From Bacteroides congonensis (GTDB taxonomy: Bacteria > Bacteroidota > Bacteroidia > Bacteroidales > Bacteroidaceae), in assembly GCF_900130125.1 (NCBI RefSeq), contig NZ_FQXY01000010.1:1364001-1428000 (forward strand): 64,000 nt of DNA, in the 5' to 3' direction. The notes beneath the pieces are model-generated. The model worked only from the letters and a program-made list of their open reading frames with translations, had not been told where the DNA came from and did not search any database. Shown here piece after piece: positions 45,504-54,550 of the stretch. The first letter of the stretch is position 1; every line of letters starts with the position of its first letter. The translations under genes were made by a program, and so were the position numbers.

Positions 45504-46025
45504 TTATCTACTTGATAAGAACTTTTTAAGTCCCCGTTGTATAGAATCCAACCCGAAATCTTCCGGATTGATTTCAGTGAGAGGCAGGAAGAAAGAATCT
45601 GCTACATCATCCATAGCGGAAAAGTGGCTCATATCTTCTACCGTGCAGAGAAAAAATAGGTCGAGCGTATGAACAGGAAAACCGGAATAGATGTAAATAT
45701 TAGGCAGTGTGAACTGATAAACAGCTTTTTTTACTTTCAATCCCGTTTCTTCGAGCACTTCGCGGGCAACACCTTCTTCGCCTGTTTCATTCATATCTAT
45801 AAATCCGCCGGGCAGGTCAAGCGTCCCTTTAGCAGGCTCTTTGGCACGTCGGCAAACGAGCAGCTCGTTCTTTTCATTCAAGATAAGTGCCACGGTAGCA
45901 GCAGAGGGATTAAAGTAATAGACAAAACCGCAGTCGGCACATCTTTTGGACTTCTCGTTGTTAACTTCGAAATGAGATGAACCACATTCGGGACAGTATA
46001 GGAATTGGGATAGGGGATGCTTCAT
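45504..46025 (-). CDS. NUDIX hydrolase with N-terminal zinc ribbon
   Basis: The 173-residue protein has a four-cysteine zinc ribbon (Cys11, Cys14, Cys29, Cys32: YCPEC and RCADC) followed by a NUDIX domain. The NUDIX box begins at GGFIDMNE (73-80) and continues TGEEGVAREVLEETGL (81-96), fitting Gx5Ex7REuxEExGu. NUDIX enzymes cleave nucleoside diphosphates linked to another group; the zinc-ribbon type is seen in NADH pyrophosphatase-like and other members, so the substrate is uncertain. It is cytoplasmic, with no signal. It stands alone with its own promoter at 46065-46095. Confidence 0.9.
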   Translation of the reverse strand: MKHPLSQFLYCPECGSSHFEVNNEKSKRCADCGFVYYFNPSAATVALILNEKNELLVCRRAKEPAKGTLDLPGGFIDMNETGEEGVAREVLEETGLKVKKAVYQFTLPNIYIYSGFPVHTLDLFFLCTVEDMSHFSAMDDVADSFFLPLTEINPEDFGLDSIQRGLKKFLSSR

Positions 46026-46064
46026 AATTCTTGGGCAGATACTGCATTTTGGTTTTTTCGATTA

Positions 46065-46095
46065 CAAAAGTACCTAAAAAAACAAAAACGACAAA
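46065..46095 (-). promoter_or_regulatory. Promoter of the NUDIX gene
   Basis: On the minus strand a -33 TTTG (46092-46095) is followed after 19 nt by the -7 box TACTTTTG (46065-46072), the standard Bacteroides spacing. The start codon is 40 nt downstream. Confidence 0.6.
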
Positions 46096-46158
46096 CTTTG
46101 TAGGTGTATCGCTTTTGCCTGCCTTTCCTTTTTCCCTCAAAGAAGACTTTTCTTTGAA

Positions 46159-47628
46159 TTATTTTACCTGGAACTTTTCTAAACTTTCTCCAACGAAAGG
46201 TGCTTTATTTGAATTAGTAACCAACATTGTACTGTGTATTTTATTATATCCGTATTGTTTGTTCCATACATCTTTGTTAGCTAATTGTATACTGTATTCC
46301 CAACGTGCCGAAATGGTTGGTCTGGGGTCGGGAAGATTCAAATAAATATCATATTCACCGCTTGGCATTGATTCCGGCAGTCCGAATCGAGCCTGAATGG
46401 TAATCTGCTCATTCGGAAACCAGAAACGCGGGTCTTCTTTAAGCTTGCTCTTATACTTGTTCTCTTTCTTCTTTTTGTGGACAAATACAATCTCGACATC
46501 TCTCGGATTAAATGGGGCAGCCCAACCTGTATTCTGTAACTTTATCACCACCTCATAAGGACAACCTATTTCTCCTTTGGGAGTAAAGTACCCTTCGGAG
46601 AGAGTGAAGCGATACCCCAGACGCTTTTGTATTTCGTTCATACATTGTTCGTCTTCCCATTGATTGATGACACCAGGATGATAATCAATATTGATATAAG
46701 ACCAATGATATTTGGCGAAGTCAACTACCGCATTCTCACAGTTTGAATACTCCGACAGTTTACAAGTCTCACCGCCCATCGCTACATACTTTGTTTCCCA
46801 TTCCCAGAATTTTCTGTAATCGGGATTCTCTCCGAAAGTGCCCATATCGTCTATGTCGGCCAGAAAACAGTCGTTGTGAAAAGCTATACGAGATAAGTCG
46901 GATTCATTATAAGCCGTTTTCCTGGTAATGGTGTCGGTGTAGTTAATATTGAAAGTAAATAACTTGGCTACCGGATACCGTACACTTATCATCCTATCTT
47001 TAGGCATCACTTTCAGAAGGGCGTCCAGTACCTTACGGCGGGGAGCGTACTCTCCCTTTTTAGGCTGGTAGTTATAATGGTCGGTATAGTACCATTCTCC
47101 CCATACCCCGACAAATCCGGCTTCGAGTACACATATTACATCCGAAAATTCTTCCAGAATGGGTTTTAGTTGTTGGATATGCTGTTCCGTGAGTTCCCAG
47201 GGAGCATCCCATGGTTTTTCGTTTTCAGAGGAAGTATATGCAAAGCGTAATACAGATTTTGCTCCTCCTTTTCTGAGAACCAACATATTGTTGCGTATCC
47301 GTTGCAGATATTCTTCGGAAATCAACTTATCTTTGAAATCTCTCATGTAGTAGGCGGTGAATATAAGGCTCATGCCTTTCTCCCGACATTCTTTCAAGAA
47401 GGCAGGGGTAATGGAGTGGTTATTGTCCGTGGCATATTCCTGATGAGTGAAGAATCCTCTCTCCGGGTTACAAATTATTTCCTCCGAGGGTTGGTATGTT
47501 ACTTTCTCCAGTTGATCCGGTGCACTGAAAGCGGGAGATTCTGTTTCTTCTTTGGAGTTTACTTTGTCATTGCAGAAAGTCAATAACAGAGCCGGAATAC
47601 AAAAAAGAGATAACAAGAGTCTTTTCAT
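46159..47628 (-). CDS. DUF4874/DUF4832 lipoprotein, possible glycosidase
   Basis: The 489-residue lipoprotein has lipobox-like LLTFC (Cys19) then NDKV. The N-terminal part (~45-210) matches the DUF4874 pattern (NPERGFFTHQ at 54-63; LRFAYTSS), the middle part DUF4832 (AYNESDLSRIAFHNDCFL, DYHPGVINQW), and a C-terminal beta-sandwich ends the protein. The block VLEAGFVGVWGEWYY (167-181) has two glutamates (169 and 178) at the end of predicted barrel strands, which resembles a glycosidase active site. No function is established to my knowledge. It is the last gene of the second SusCD operon, 33 nt after GH31. A small hairpin CAAAGAA/TTCTTTG (46138-46156) directly follows the stop but lacks a T-run. 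Confidence 0.8.
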   Translation of the reverse strand: MKRLLLSLFCIPALLLTFCNDKVNSKEETESPAFSAPDQLEKVTYQPSEEIICNPERGFFTHQEYATDNNHSITPAFLKECREKGMSLIFTAYYMRDFKDKLISEEYLQRIRNNMLVLRKGGAKSVLRFAYTSSENEKPWDAPWELTEQHIQQLKPILEEFSDVICVLEAGFVGVWGEWYYTDHYNYQPKKGEYAPRRKVLDALLKVMPKDRMISVRYPVAKLFTFNINYTDTITRKTAYNESDLSRIAFHNDCFLADIDDMGTFGENPDYRKFWEWETKYVAMGGETCKLSEYSNCENAVVDFAKYHWSYINIDYHPGVINQWEDEQCMNEIQKRLGYRFTLSEGYFTPKGEIGCPYEVVIKLQNTGWAAPFNPRDVEIVFVHKKKKENKYKSKLKEDPRFWFPNEQITIQARFGLPESMPSGEYDIYLNLPDPRPTISARWEYSIQLANKDVWNKQYGYNKIHSTMLVTNSNKAPFVGESLEKFQVK

Positions 47629-47661
47629 GGGATACTATATATGAAGTGTGAATATTCGGGA

Positions 47662-49248
47662 TTATTTAACTTCTACAAACCAGGGAAGCCGTGAAAGAGG
47701 GACATCGAGGGTATACGTTTTACCTCCTTTATAGACTTTTCCCAGATCATCTTTCCATTTACCTTTGGGGAGTTTTACTGTACGTGTATTGTCGCTGGAC
47801 ATAATGGGGGCTATCAGGTATTTATCCCCCAACATATACTGGTCCCTGCATTCTTCAAATCCCTGATTAGGGAAGGCATAATCCATGTGACGTACAATAG
47901 GTTCTCCTGTAATAGAGGCATTTTTTGCCTGTGAGAGTATATAATCACCTAGTTGCTCATGCCATTTGGCATACTTGATGCACGTTTCCAGGTTCTCTTT
48001 GCTTAGAATCCGCCAGGGGGCTACTGAAAACTGCATCATCGGCATCATGGAATGTATCTGGCAGGAGCGTACAATCAATGTCTGGTCAAAACCGGACGCA
48101 TCAATACCCTGAAAACTGGAATATTCTCCACCGCCAATCATGTCGGGACAGGCATACGAATATCCCAACAGACCCGCAGCTATCATTGAGGGAACCAGGC
48201 TTGCCACTCCGTTCCATGAGTATTTCTTGTCACCCAGGCGCTGCACTAAAGGCTGGCCGCCTAATTTCCAACAGGCTCGGAATTCGTTATAAGGAAATTC
48301 TAGCCCCAACTTAGCCCATAAATAAGTCTGTTCGGTATCATACGATTGGCGGTCGAAAACATCCACCTCTTTTTCCGGATATCTTTCTGGGTCTCCCGCA
48401 TCGAATTTGAAACCGTCGATATGATAGTCTTGCTGCATTTTCTTGAGCGTACTCCGTAAATGGTTATAAGCGTCGGGATTGCTCAGGTCATAGCAGGCAC
48501 TGGAACCGTTCCACCAATCGAGAATTGCCGGCTGGTCACTGCCTTTTCTTTTTACCAGATATCCCTTTGTCTTTAGATACCTGAATTCTTCGCTATCGGG
48601 TGATACAAACGGACTTACCCATAACATCACTTTAAATCCCATGGCATGAAGTTCGTCAACCATTGCTTGGGGGTTCGGAAACTTGTCCGGGCGGAAGTTG
48701 AAGTTTCCGTAATCTTTTTGCCAGTTATCGTCAATCATCAGTATGCCGGTAGGAAATCCGTTGTCGATAATACTTCTTGCATATTCCAGGATATCCTTTT
48801 GATTCTGATTATATATAAGCTCTATCCAGGTATTGTATTGCGGTTTTGAGAAGAACAGTTCGGGCGGCAATATACCGGCGGGTGGGAGATACTTTCCGGA
48901 AGCGGCTAGGTAAGCCTCTTTTAATGTGTTTCCCGCGGTAGCGCACTCTATTGTTCCTCTGGCGGATTCTATGCGGATTTTGCCGTCTCTCAGTTGAAAC
49001 CGGAATGGACCGTCACACCAGATATAACGTCCCTTATTCGAGATAAGTAACGGGGTAGTCTGGTTATTAAAATTCTGGGTTTGCAGGTCGGCTTCTATTG
49101 TGTTATCGCAGAAAGGCATTTTATTGCCGAGGTCGGTAGCTCCTCCCCACCATTTTTCATTGGGAAGGATTTCTATTTCTTTTACCTGTTGTGGCAAAGC
49201 GGTTGTAGCGAGGCTGAATACCAGGATACTGAGGATTAATTTCTTCAT
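47662..49248 (-). CDS. GH31 family alpha-glycosidase
   Basis: The start at 49248 gives 528 residues with a signal peptide (1-19, TALP); an in-frame ATG at 49368 lies inside the HTCS gene and adds 40 hydrophilic residues, so it is rejected. A short N-terminal beta domain (GPFRFQLRDGKIRIES at 80-95) precedes the GH31 barrel: ILMIDDNWQ (169-177), VMLWVSPFVSPD, nucleophile Asp283 in DGFKFDAGD, and CPDMIGGG (367-374) with candidate acid/base Asp369. The KFDAGD context recalls MYORG-type and other non-alpha-glucosidase GH31 branches, so alpha-galactosidase activity is possible. It is the only recognised glycosidase of the second operon and lies 19 nt after the HTCS. Confidence 0.88.
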   Translation of the reverse strand: MKKLILSILVFSLATTALPQQVKEIEILPNEKWWGGATDLGNKMPFCDNTIEADLQTQNFNNQTTPLLISNKGRYIWCDGPFRFQLRDGKIRIESARGTIECATAGNTLKEAYLAASGKYLPPAGILPPELFFSKPQYNTWIELIYNQNQKDILEYARSIIDNGFPTGILMIDDNWQKDYGNFNFRPDKFPNPQAMVDELHAMGFKVMLWVSPFVSPDSEEFRYLKTKGYLVKRKGSDQPAILDWWNGSSACYDLSNPDAYNHLRSTLKKMQQDYHIDGFKFDAGDPERYPEKEVDVFDRQSYDTEQTYLWAKLGLEFPYNEFRACWKLGGQPLVQRLGDKKYSWNGVASLVPSMIAAGLLGYSYACPDMIGGGEYSSFQGIDASGFDQTLIVRSCQIHSMMPMMQFSVAPWRILSKENLETCIKYAKWHEQLGDYILSQAKNASITGEPIVRHMDYAFPNQGFEECRDQYMLGDKYLIAPIMSSDNTRTVKLPKGKWKDDLGKVYKGGKTYTLDVPLSRLPWFVEVK

Positions 49249-49267
49249 AATATAAATATTAATGTGA

Positions 49268-52200
49268 CTAATGCTTGATAAATTCGGAAGGTGAACTGCC
49301 GAATTGTTCTTTAAATGTTCTCGTGAAATAAGACGGACTTTCGATTCCGACGGCATAACCGACTTCACTGATTGACATATCGGTGGTTCTTAACAATTCT
49401 GCTGCCTTGTCCAACCGAATCTTACGGATGTAATTTCCCAAAGACATTCCGGTTGTCGATTTGATAAAGCTATATAATTTGGTTCTGTTCATCCCAAGTT
49501 CGAGGCAGAGGTGGTCGACAGAGAATTGCCGGTCGGTTAGATTGGCATTAACCAACTCTACTAGTTTGTCAAACACTTCTCTCTGTTTCTTGTCTTGAAT
49601 CTCCTGCCGGACGTTGTTGGCGGTAGACAGATTCCGTGTCTGATGACTCTTATTGAGAAGATTGCGGACATTTGCTTTGAGAAGTCTGGGGTTGAAGGGT
49701 TTGGGGATGTACGCATCCGCTCCCATTTCAATCCCTTCAATCTGGTCCTCAACCTGCGATTTTGCAGTAAGCAGAATGATAGGAATAAAACAAGTCTGTA
49801 AGTTCTTCTTTAGAGTTGCACACAGTTCTATACCGTTCATTCTGGGCATCATTACGTCTGAAATGATAATGTCCGGAAGGCTGCGGTTGCATTTGTCCAA
49901 GGCTTCCTGTCCATCAATAGCCATGATGATATTATAGTCTTTTACGAAATACTCCCTTAATATCATAAGTATTTCGTGGTTGTCGTCTACCAGCAGAATC
50001 GTAGGTTTGCCTTCCATATAGATGGCTGTGGTTTCTTCTATCTCCAATGGTTCGTACTCTACTGCATAGTTTGATAAATAGTCTTTTAGTACGAAAGTAC
50101 TTTCTTCTATTTTTTCCTCTTTGGCCAGATAGGTGTCCGATATCGGCAGGGCTATGATAACTTCGGTTCCTGTATCCGGCTTGCTGCTGATGATAATTCC
50201 GCCGTGGTGGAGTTCGATAAGGGACTTGACCAGAGATAACCCGATGCCCGAACCGGTATGCTGTTTACCTGTATTATTTTGCACCTGATGAAAACGTTTG
50301 AAAATGGTAGGCAGTACGGCTTTCTCTATGCCAATCCCAGTATCGCTCACTCTTATTATCGCCTGTTCGCCGGGAATCATTTCTTTGGTATTCCAGAAAG
50401 AATCCTTATAGCGGGGAACAATGTCATTCATGTATCCTTTAGCAACCTGAATGTTGATTTCGCTGCCGGCATGAGAATAGCGTATACTGTTGGAAAGGAT
50501 ATTCGACAGTATTTTACCGAAATGCTCCGGGTCTATCCACATCCCGATCTCCGGATTGTCAATTTGTAAGTTCACATGGATGTCGGAGGCTTCCGCCCAA
50601 CCTTTGAATTCTTCGTAAATATCGCTCACGTATTCAGGAATAGAAGTATAGGCCGTCCTGAGTTGGGCGGACTTCACTTCTGCCCGGTGAAAATCAAGCA
50701 GTTCGTTGACCATGTTTGACAGTTTGCCTGTATTATGCTTTATGATATTTACATATTTGTTTGTGCAAATGTCCTCGTCTTCAGCAATCTCATTGATAGC
50801 GTGGCTTATCAAGGTCAGCGGGGTCCGGAACTCATGAGAAACATCCGTGAAGAATCTCATTTTCATTTGCATCATTTCCTCTTTCTGTCGTTCCTGTTCT
50901 TTCTGCATGGAAATCGTATTCTTCATCTGAGTCCACTTGATGAAGTAACGGAAACCTACGTAGAACAGTCCCAGAATGGCGAGGATATATAGGGTATAAG
51001 CCCACCAAGTCATCCAGAAAGGGGGGTGGGAGTAAATCTGCAATGCATATTGTTCATTACTCCATGTTTGCCAGTCGCCTGCTTCCACCAGTAAGGTATG
51101 CGAACCGAACGGAATTTTCTGATAAGCTACGGCTGGTTCCTTGCCTGCTTCTATATGTCGCCATTCATTATCATATCCTTCCAGTTTGTAGCGGTAGCGT
51201 ATGTGGTGCTGGTTTCTGTAAGATAATGAGGTGAAGTTGACGGAGAAATTATTATCAGGATACTTGAGTTCAAGACTGTTGGAAAATTCGATGTCCGAGT
51301 CTACAGGTTTTCCGTTGATATGGCAACCGGTAAAGTAAACACGATATGAGGTGTTATGCGGAGTTTCGGCAATAGGAGTGAAGTAGTTCAGGCCGTGGGC
51401 TCCTCCGAAGTATAAGTTTCCTTCGTCATCCTTGGCGGAAGAGGAAGTACCGAACACATAACTTTGTAAGCCATCGTTTGTGTCGAATACATTGAAGCGT
51501 TTTATCCCGTCGTCGAAGTAGTTCAGGTTAAAGCCTCCGCACCATACACGCCCGAACTTGTCGACTTCGATACTCTCTATGTCGTTGGACGTCGCTCCGG
51601 CTTCTATCCCGTAACTTTCGGCTGAGTAGTCATAAATCCCGTTAGGCCTGTCTATCAGTGTCACTTTGTTAAGCCCGTTGCCCATGGTGCCTATCCAGTA
51701 AGTAGAGTCACTTCCCTTGTCGATAGGCCAGATGTAGTTACTGTTTAAACTGTTCTTGTCGTTCTCTCTCGCCAGATATTTGACGATACGGACTACTTTG
51801 CCTTCATTATCGAATATGACACGGTTGATACCCATTGCCGATGTGATAATGAGTTCATTTTTAGTTGTGTCGCTATATATGTTGTGAAGCAAGTCGGTGG
51901 ACAGATTACAGGGAGCGGGTGTCCGGCTGGTATAGGTCATCGTGTTTTTCCATAGACCGTTGATCTCTTCGAAACACTCCAGTCCGGCATACGTCGTGAC
52001 CCACAAACGGTTGAACTTGTCGAAATCCAGCCAGAAAATATAACCGCCGTTGATTGTCCGCAGTGAGTGGGTAACTTCTCTTGTCTTTTTATTGATAATG
52101 ACGATATTATCTCTGACAGCTGCATAGACATTCCTGTTATCCGACTGCATACTTGTGATACTCGGAAATAACTGGGGAAGGTGACAATAATCCCATATCA

Positions 52201-53404
52201 CCTCTTTAGTTCTGATATCGAAACAGCTCAATCCGCCAAACTTGCTTCCCATATATACATGGCCATCCTTGCTGTAATGTACGGAACTGATAAACTCGGA
52301 ACCGATACTTGTATCGGACGTTCTGAAAGGACTGTATCTGACTGTCTTGAAAAAACGGGTCCTTGTATTGGCATAAGACACGCCTGCGGTCCAGGCGGAT
52401 ACCCATAGATTATTGTCCCTGTCGAGGAAGATATTGTTGATGTCACTTCCTACCGAATAGGGATTGGACGGTGAGTGCTTATGTTCCATGACAGAGGTGG
52501 ACTCATTGCTTTTCCATACTTGGAAAAGCCCTTCGTTTGCTCCTATCCATACATATTCGGGGTCAACACATAAGGACAGTACTCCACCCGGAGTATGGAA
52601 CATGACCTGCTTGGCTAGTGTATAACTGCCGTCGTTTTCGATTTTATATTTAGCCAGATGTTCCTGATAGATGATCCATAAATCTCCGTTATCATAACAA
52701 ATATCCCTGACTCCCGATCCTATGTTATTATTGATATTGCCGGAAAACTTCAGTTCTCCCTTAGCGTCAACCTTGTAGGCAGACAGATACCTTTTTCCCG
52801 AAATCCAGGCATTTCCCAAGCTGTCTGTTGCTACCTTCGGGTTCAACTCGTCGGAAATATAATTGTAAGTGTCTCCTATCTTTCTGGCAGAAATGACCGG
52901 TTCCCCGTTATCTTTTCCGGAAGATTCAATCTTTACCAATCTGATTTGGTTATCCGATATGAGCCATAACTGATTACCAATGCCCTGCTTGAGCACCCTG
53001 ACTTTGGAATAAAAGGCGGGATCGGGTTGAGCCTCTGTCCGGTAACTGACAAATTGCTTGGTTCTGATATCAAAACAAGCCAGTCCGGCTTCTGTAGCCA
53101 GCCAGATATAGCGGCCTACTATCTGAATACTATAAACTCTGTTATAATAGACTGAATTTATAATACCGTTTTCGTACTTGTAGGAATCAATGGAATATCC
53201 GTCGTACCGATTAAGCCCTCTATGGCTTCCGAACCACATATATCCTAAGGAGTCTTGTACGATACAGGTCACGTTATCGTGTAGCAGTCCCTCGTTTCTG
53301 GTCAGATGACGGAACAGGAGTTCTTCCTGTGCATTGCCGGTTATGAATGCACAGGAAAGAACGATAAGTGACAGAATGATTTGTTTATAATATCTCATAA
53401 GCAA
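49268..53404 (-). CDS. Hybrid two-component system sensor-regulator (HTCS), full length
   Basis: The 1378-residue protein shows every HTCS part: signal peptide, periplasmic beta-propeller repeats (YMWFGSHRGLNRYDG near 55), a Y_Y_Y domain (~700-765), a membrane helix (WWAYTLYILAILGLFYVGF), HisKA with His857 in SHEFRTPL, HATPase with VSDTGIGI and GSGIGLSLV, a receiver with Asp1183 in IIISDVMMPRMNG, and a C-terminal AraC-type helix-turn-helix pair (GMNRTKLYSFIKSTTG; VGYAVGIESPSYFTRTFKEQFG). It senses a periplasmic glycan fragment and activates transcription. The gene lies inside the SusCD-GH31 operon (12 nt after the glycan-binding protein, 19 nt before GH31), so induction also raises its own level. 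Confidence 0.96.
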   Translation of the reverse strand: MLMRYYKQIILSLIVLSCAFITGNAQEELLFRHLTRNEGLLHDNVTCIVQDSLGYMWFGSHRGLNRYDGYSIDSYKYENGIINSVYYNRVYSIQIVGRYIWLATEAGLACFDIRTKQFVSYRTEAQPDPAFYSKVRVLKQGIGNQLWLISDNQIRLVKIESSGKDNGEPVISARKIGDTYNYISDELNPKVATDSLGNAWISGKRYLSAYKVDAKGELKFSGNINNNIGSGVRDICYDNGDLWIIYQEHLAKYKIENDGSYTLAKQVMFHTPGGVLSLCVDPEYVWIGANEGLFQVWKSNESTSVMEHKHSPSNPYSVGSDINNIFLDRDNNLWVSAWTAGVSYANTRTRFFKTVRYSPFRTSDTSIGSEFISSVHYSKDGHVYMGSKFGGLSCFDIRTKEVIWDYCHLPQLFPSITSMQSDNRNVYAAVRDNIVIINKKTREVTHSLRTINGGYIFWLDFDKFNRLWVTTYAGLECFEEINGLWKNTMTYTSRTPAPCNLSTDLLHNIYSDTTKNELIITSAMGINRVIFDNEGKVVRIVKYLARENDKNSLNSNYIWPIDKGSDSTYWIGTMGNGLNKVTLIDRPNGIYDYSAESYGIEAGATSNDIESIEVDKFGRVWCGGFNLNYFDDGIKRFNVFDTNDGLQSYVFGTSSSAKDDEGNLYFGGAHGLNYFTPIAETPHNTSYRVYFTGCHINGKPVDSDIEFSNSLELKYPDNNFSVNFTSLSYRNQHHIRYRYKLEGYDNEWRHIEAGKEPAVAYQKIPFGSHTLLVEAGDWQTWSNEQYALQIYSHPPFWMTWWAYTLYILAILGLFYVGFRYFIKWTQMKNTISMQKEQERQKEEMMQMKMRFFTDVSHEFRTPLTLISHAINEIAEDEDICTNKYVNIIKHNTGKLSNMVNELLDFHRAEVKSAQLRTAYTSIPEYVSDIYEEFKGWAEASDIHVNLQIDNPEIGMWIDPEHFGKILSNILSNSIRYSHAGSEINIQVAKGYMNDIVPRYKDSFWNTKEMIPGEQAIIRVSDTGIGIEKAVLPTIFKRFHQVQNNTGKQHTGSGIGLSLVKSLIELHHGGIIISSKPDTGTEVIIALPISDTYLAKEEKIEESTFVLKDYLSNYAVEYEPLEIEETTAIYMEGKPTILLVDDNHEILMILREYFVKDYNIIMAIDGQEALDKCNRSLPDIIISDVMMPRMNGIELCATLKKNLQTCFIPIILLTAKSQVEDQIEGIEMGADAYIPKPFNPRLLKANVRNLLNKSHQTRNLSTANNVRQEIQDKKQREVFDKLVELVNANLTDRQFSVDHLCLELGMNRTKLYSFIKSTTGMSLGNYIRKIRLDKAAELLRTTDMSISEVGYAVGIESPSYFTRTFKEQFGSSPSEFIKH

Positions 53405-53416
53405 AAAACGTCTGTG

Positions 53417-54520
53417 TTATGGACGAACGGTTATGTCAATGGTAGAGAACTGAGTGTTGTAATCATATTCACTTGCATGAATATTGTTTCCTACATTGTC
53501 TTTATACCCGCTATCCGAATAGTTTTTCATACTTGTATTGGTGCCTATTACGACTACCTGATAATTACCCGGTTGCGTATACGTATATTGATATTTCAAT
53601 ATTCCGGAGTTGTCATTGATGTTCAGAGACTGGCCTGTGGAGAACGGAATATAGTCTATATCGCCATAACTTGCGGAAGCTATGTAGTAATCGCCTAAAT
53701 ATCCGGCATTATTACTAGGAGTAAATAAGATCTGTATGTATGACAATGTACCCATAGTTTTTCCCGTAGCTCCCTGCCAGGCGTCTATAACACTTGACAA
53801 ATCAACGGAGTAGTCCGTAAACGCGGTATTGGGATTCCAGTATATGTCCCAGACGGTTTCATCTCTGAATATAACCTCCGTTTCACCGACTCCAATGCCG
53901 CCGAGGCGGATGACTACCTGAAAGGTTGTGATGTCCGGACGCTGCTCTCCCGAACTGACATCTTCCAGAATGTCTTTGTCGAATCTCATCCGTAAATTCA
54001 GCTTTTTGTTTGTTCCCAGCTTGGCGTCCGTATGCAGGCGGAGTGCCTGATACCACCATTCGGGATGAACGGATGTGATTTTCAGTACATTTTGCTGAAT
54101 GGACTCGTCATACTCGATTTCGGCTTCCGAACCTATCAGGTTATCGCCACTGCCTGCGTTCACAACTTCTGCGAGATTGTCCTTAATGGAAGTGGAACCG
54201 GCGGGTGTATCGGCAAAGTTACAATTATACGGTGTAATTTCCGGATCGATAGGGCGATAATTGTTGTTTTGTAAATCATTGTTGGTTTTTCCTTGCAGTA
54301 GATAGTAGGCACTGCTCTTGTAGTCGTGCCCGTCGTCTCCGGTGTAAATGGATACGGCCATTGCATTATGCCGGATACTGAATGTAACGGGGTCTCCTAC
54401 CTTTACCTCTGTCTTGTCTGCGCTGGCGGAGATATGTAAGCTGGGGGCTTCCTCTTCATTGCACGCAATAAATGTAGTTGCTGCGAGCAGAAGTATGAAT
54501 TTAGTATAGGTTGTTTTCAT
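53417..54520 (-). CDS. DUF5017-like surface glycan-binding lipoprotein
   Basis: The 367-residue lipoprotein has lipobox FIAC (Cys20) then acidic NEEEAP, consistent with surface export. The N-terminal Ig/PKD-like module reads VKVGDPVTFSI and VSIYTGDDGHDYKSS, the pattern of DUF5017 proteins found after SusD genes. The remaining ~250 residues are beta-rich with a jelly-roll-like carbohydrate-binding look (LRMRFDKDI, YIQILFTPSNNAGYLGDYYIASASYGD). It sits in the SusE/SGBP position, 30 nt after SusD and 12 nt before the HTCS. Glycan binding is inferred from position and fold. Confidence 0.82.
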   Translation of the reverse strand: MKTTYTKFILLLAATTFIACNEEEAPSLHISASADKTEVKVGDPVTFSIRHNAMAVSIYTGDDGHDYKSSAYYLLQGKTNNDLQNNNYRPIDPEITPYNCNFADTPAGSTSIKDNLAEVVNAGSGDNLIGSEAEIEYDESIQQNVLKITSVHPEWWYQALRLHTDAKLGTNKKLNLRMRFDKDILEDVSSGEQRPDITTFQVVIRLGGIGVGETEVIFRDETVWDIYWNPNTAFTDYSVDLSSVIDAWQGATGKTMGTLSYIQILFTPSNNAGYLGDYYIASASYGDIDYIPFSTGQSLNINDNSGILKYQYTYTQPGNYQVVVIGTNTSMKNYSDSGYKDNVGNNIHASEYDYNTQFSTIDITVRP

Positions 54521-54550
54521 TCTCTTATCGTTTTAAGTTGACACAAAAGA

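Noticed and set aside
46138..46156. CAAAGAA/TTCTTTG hairpin as terminator of the DUF4832 operon
   Set aside because: Only 7 bp and no T-run on the minus strand; kept as a remark, not as a terminator.
49249..49368. Upstream start for the GH31 gene
   Set aside because: It lies inside the HTCS coding region and adds 40 residues before a clean signal peptide.
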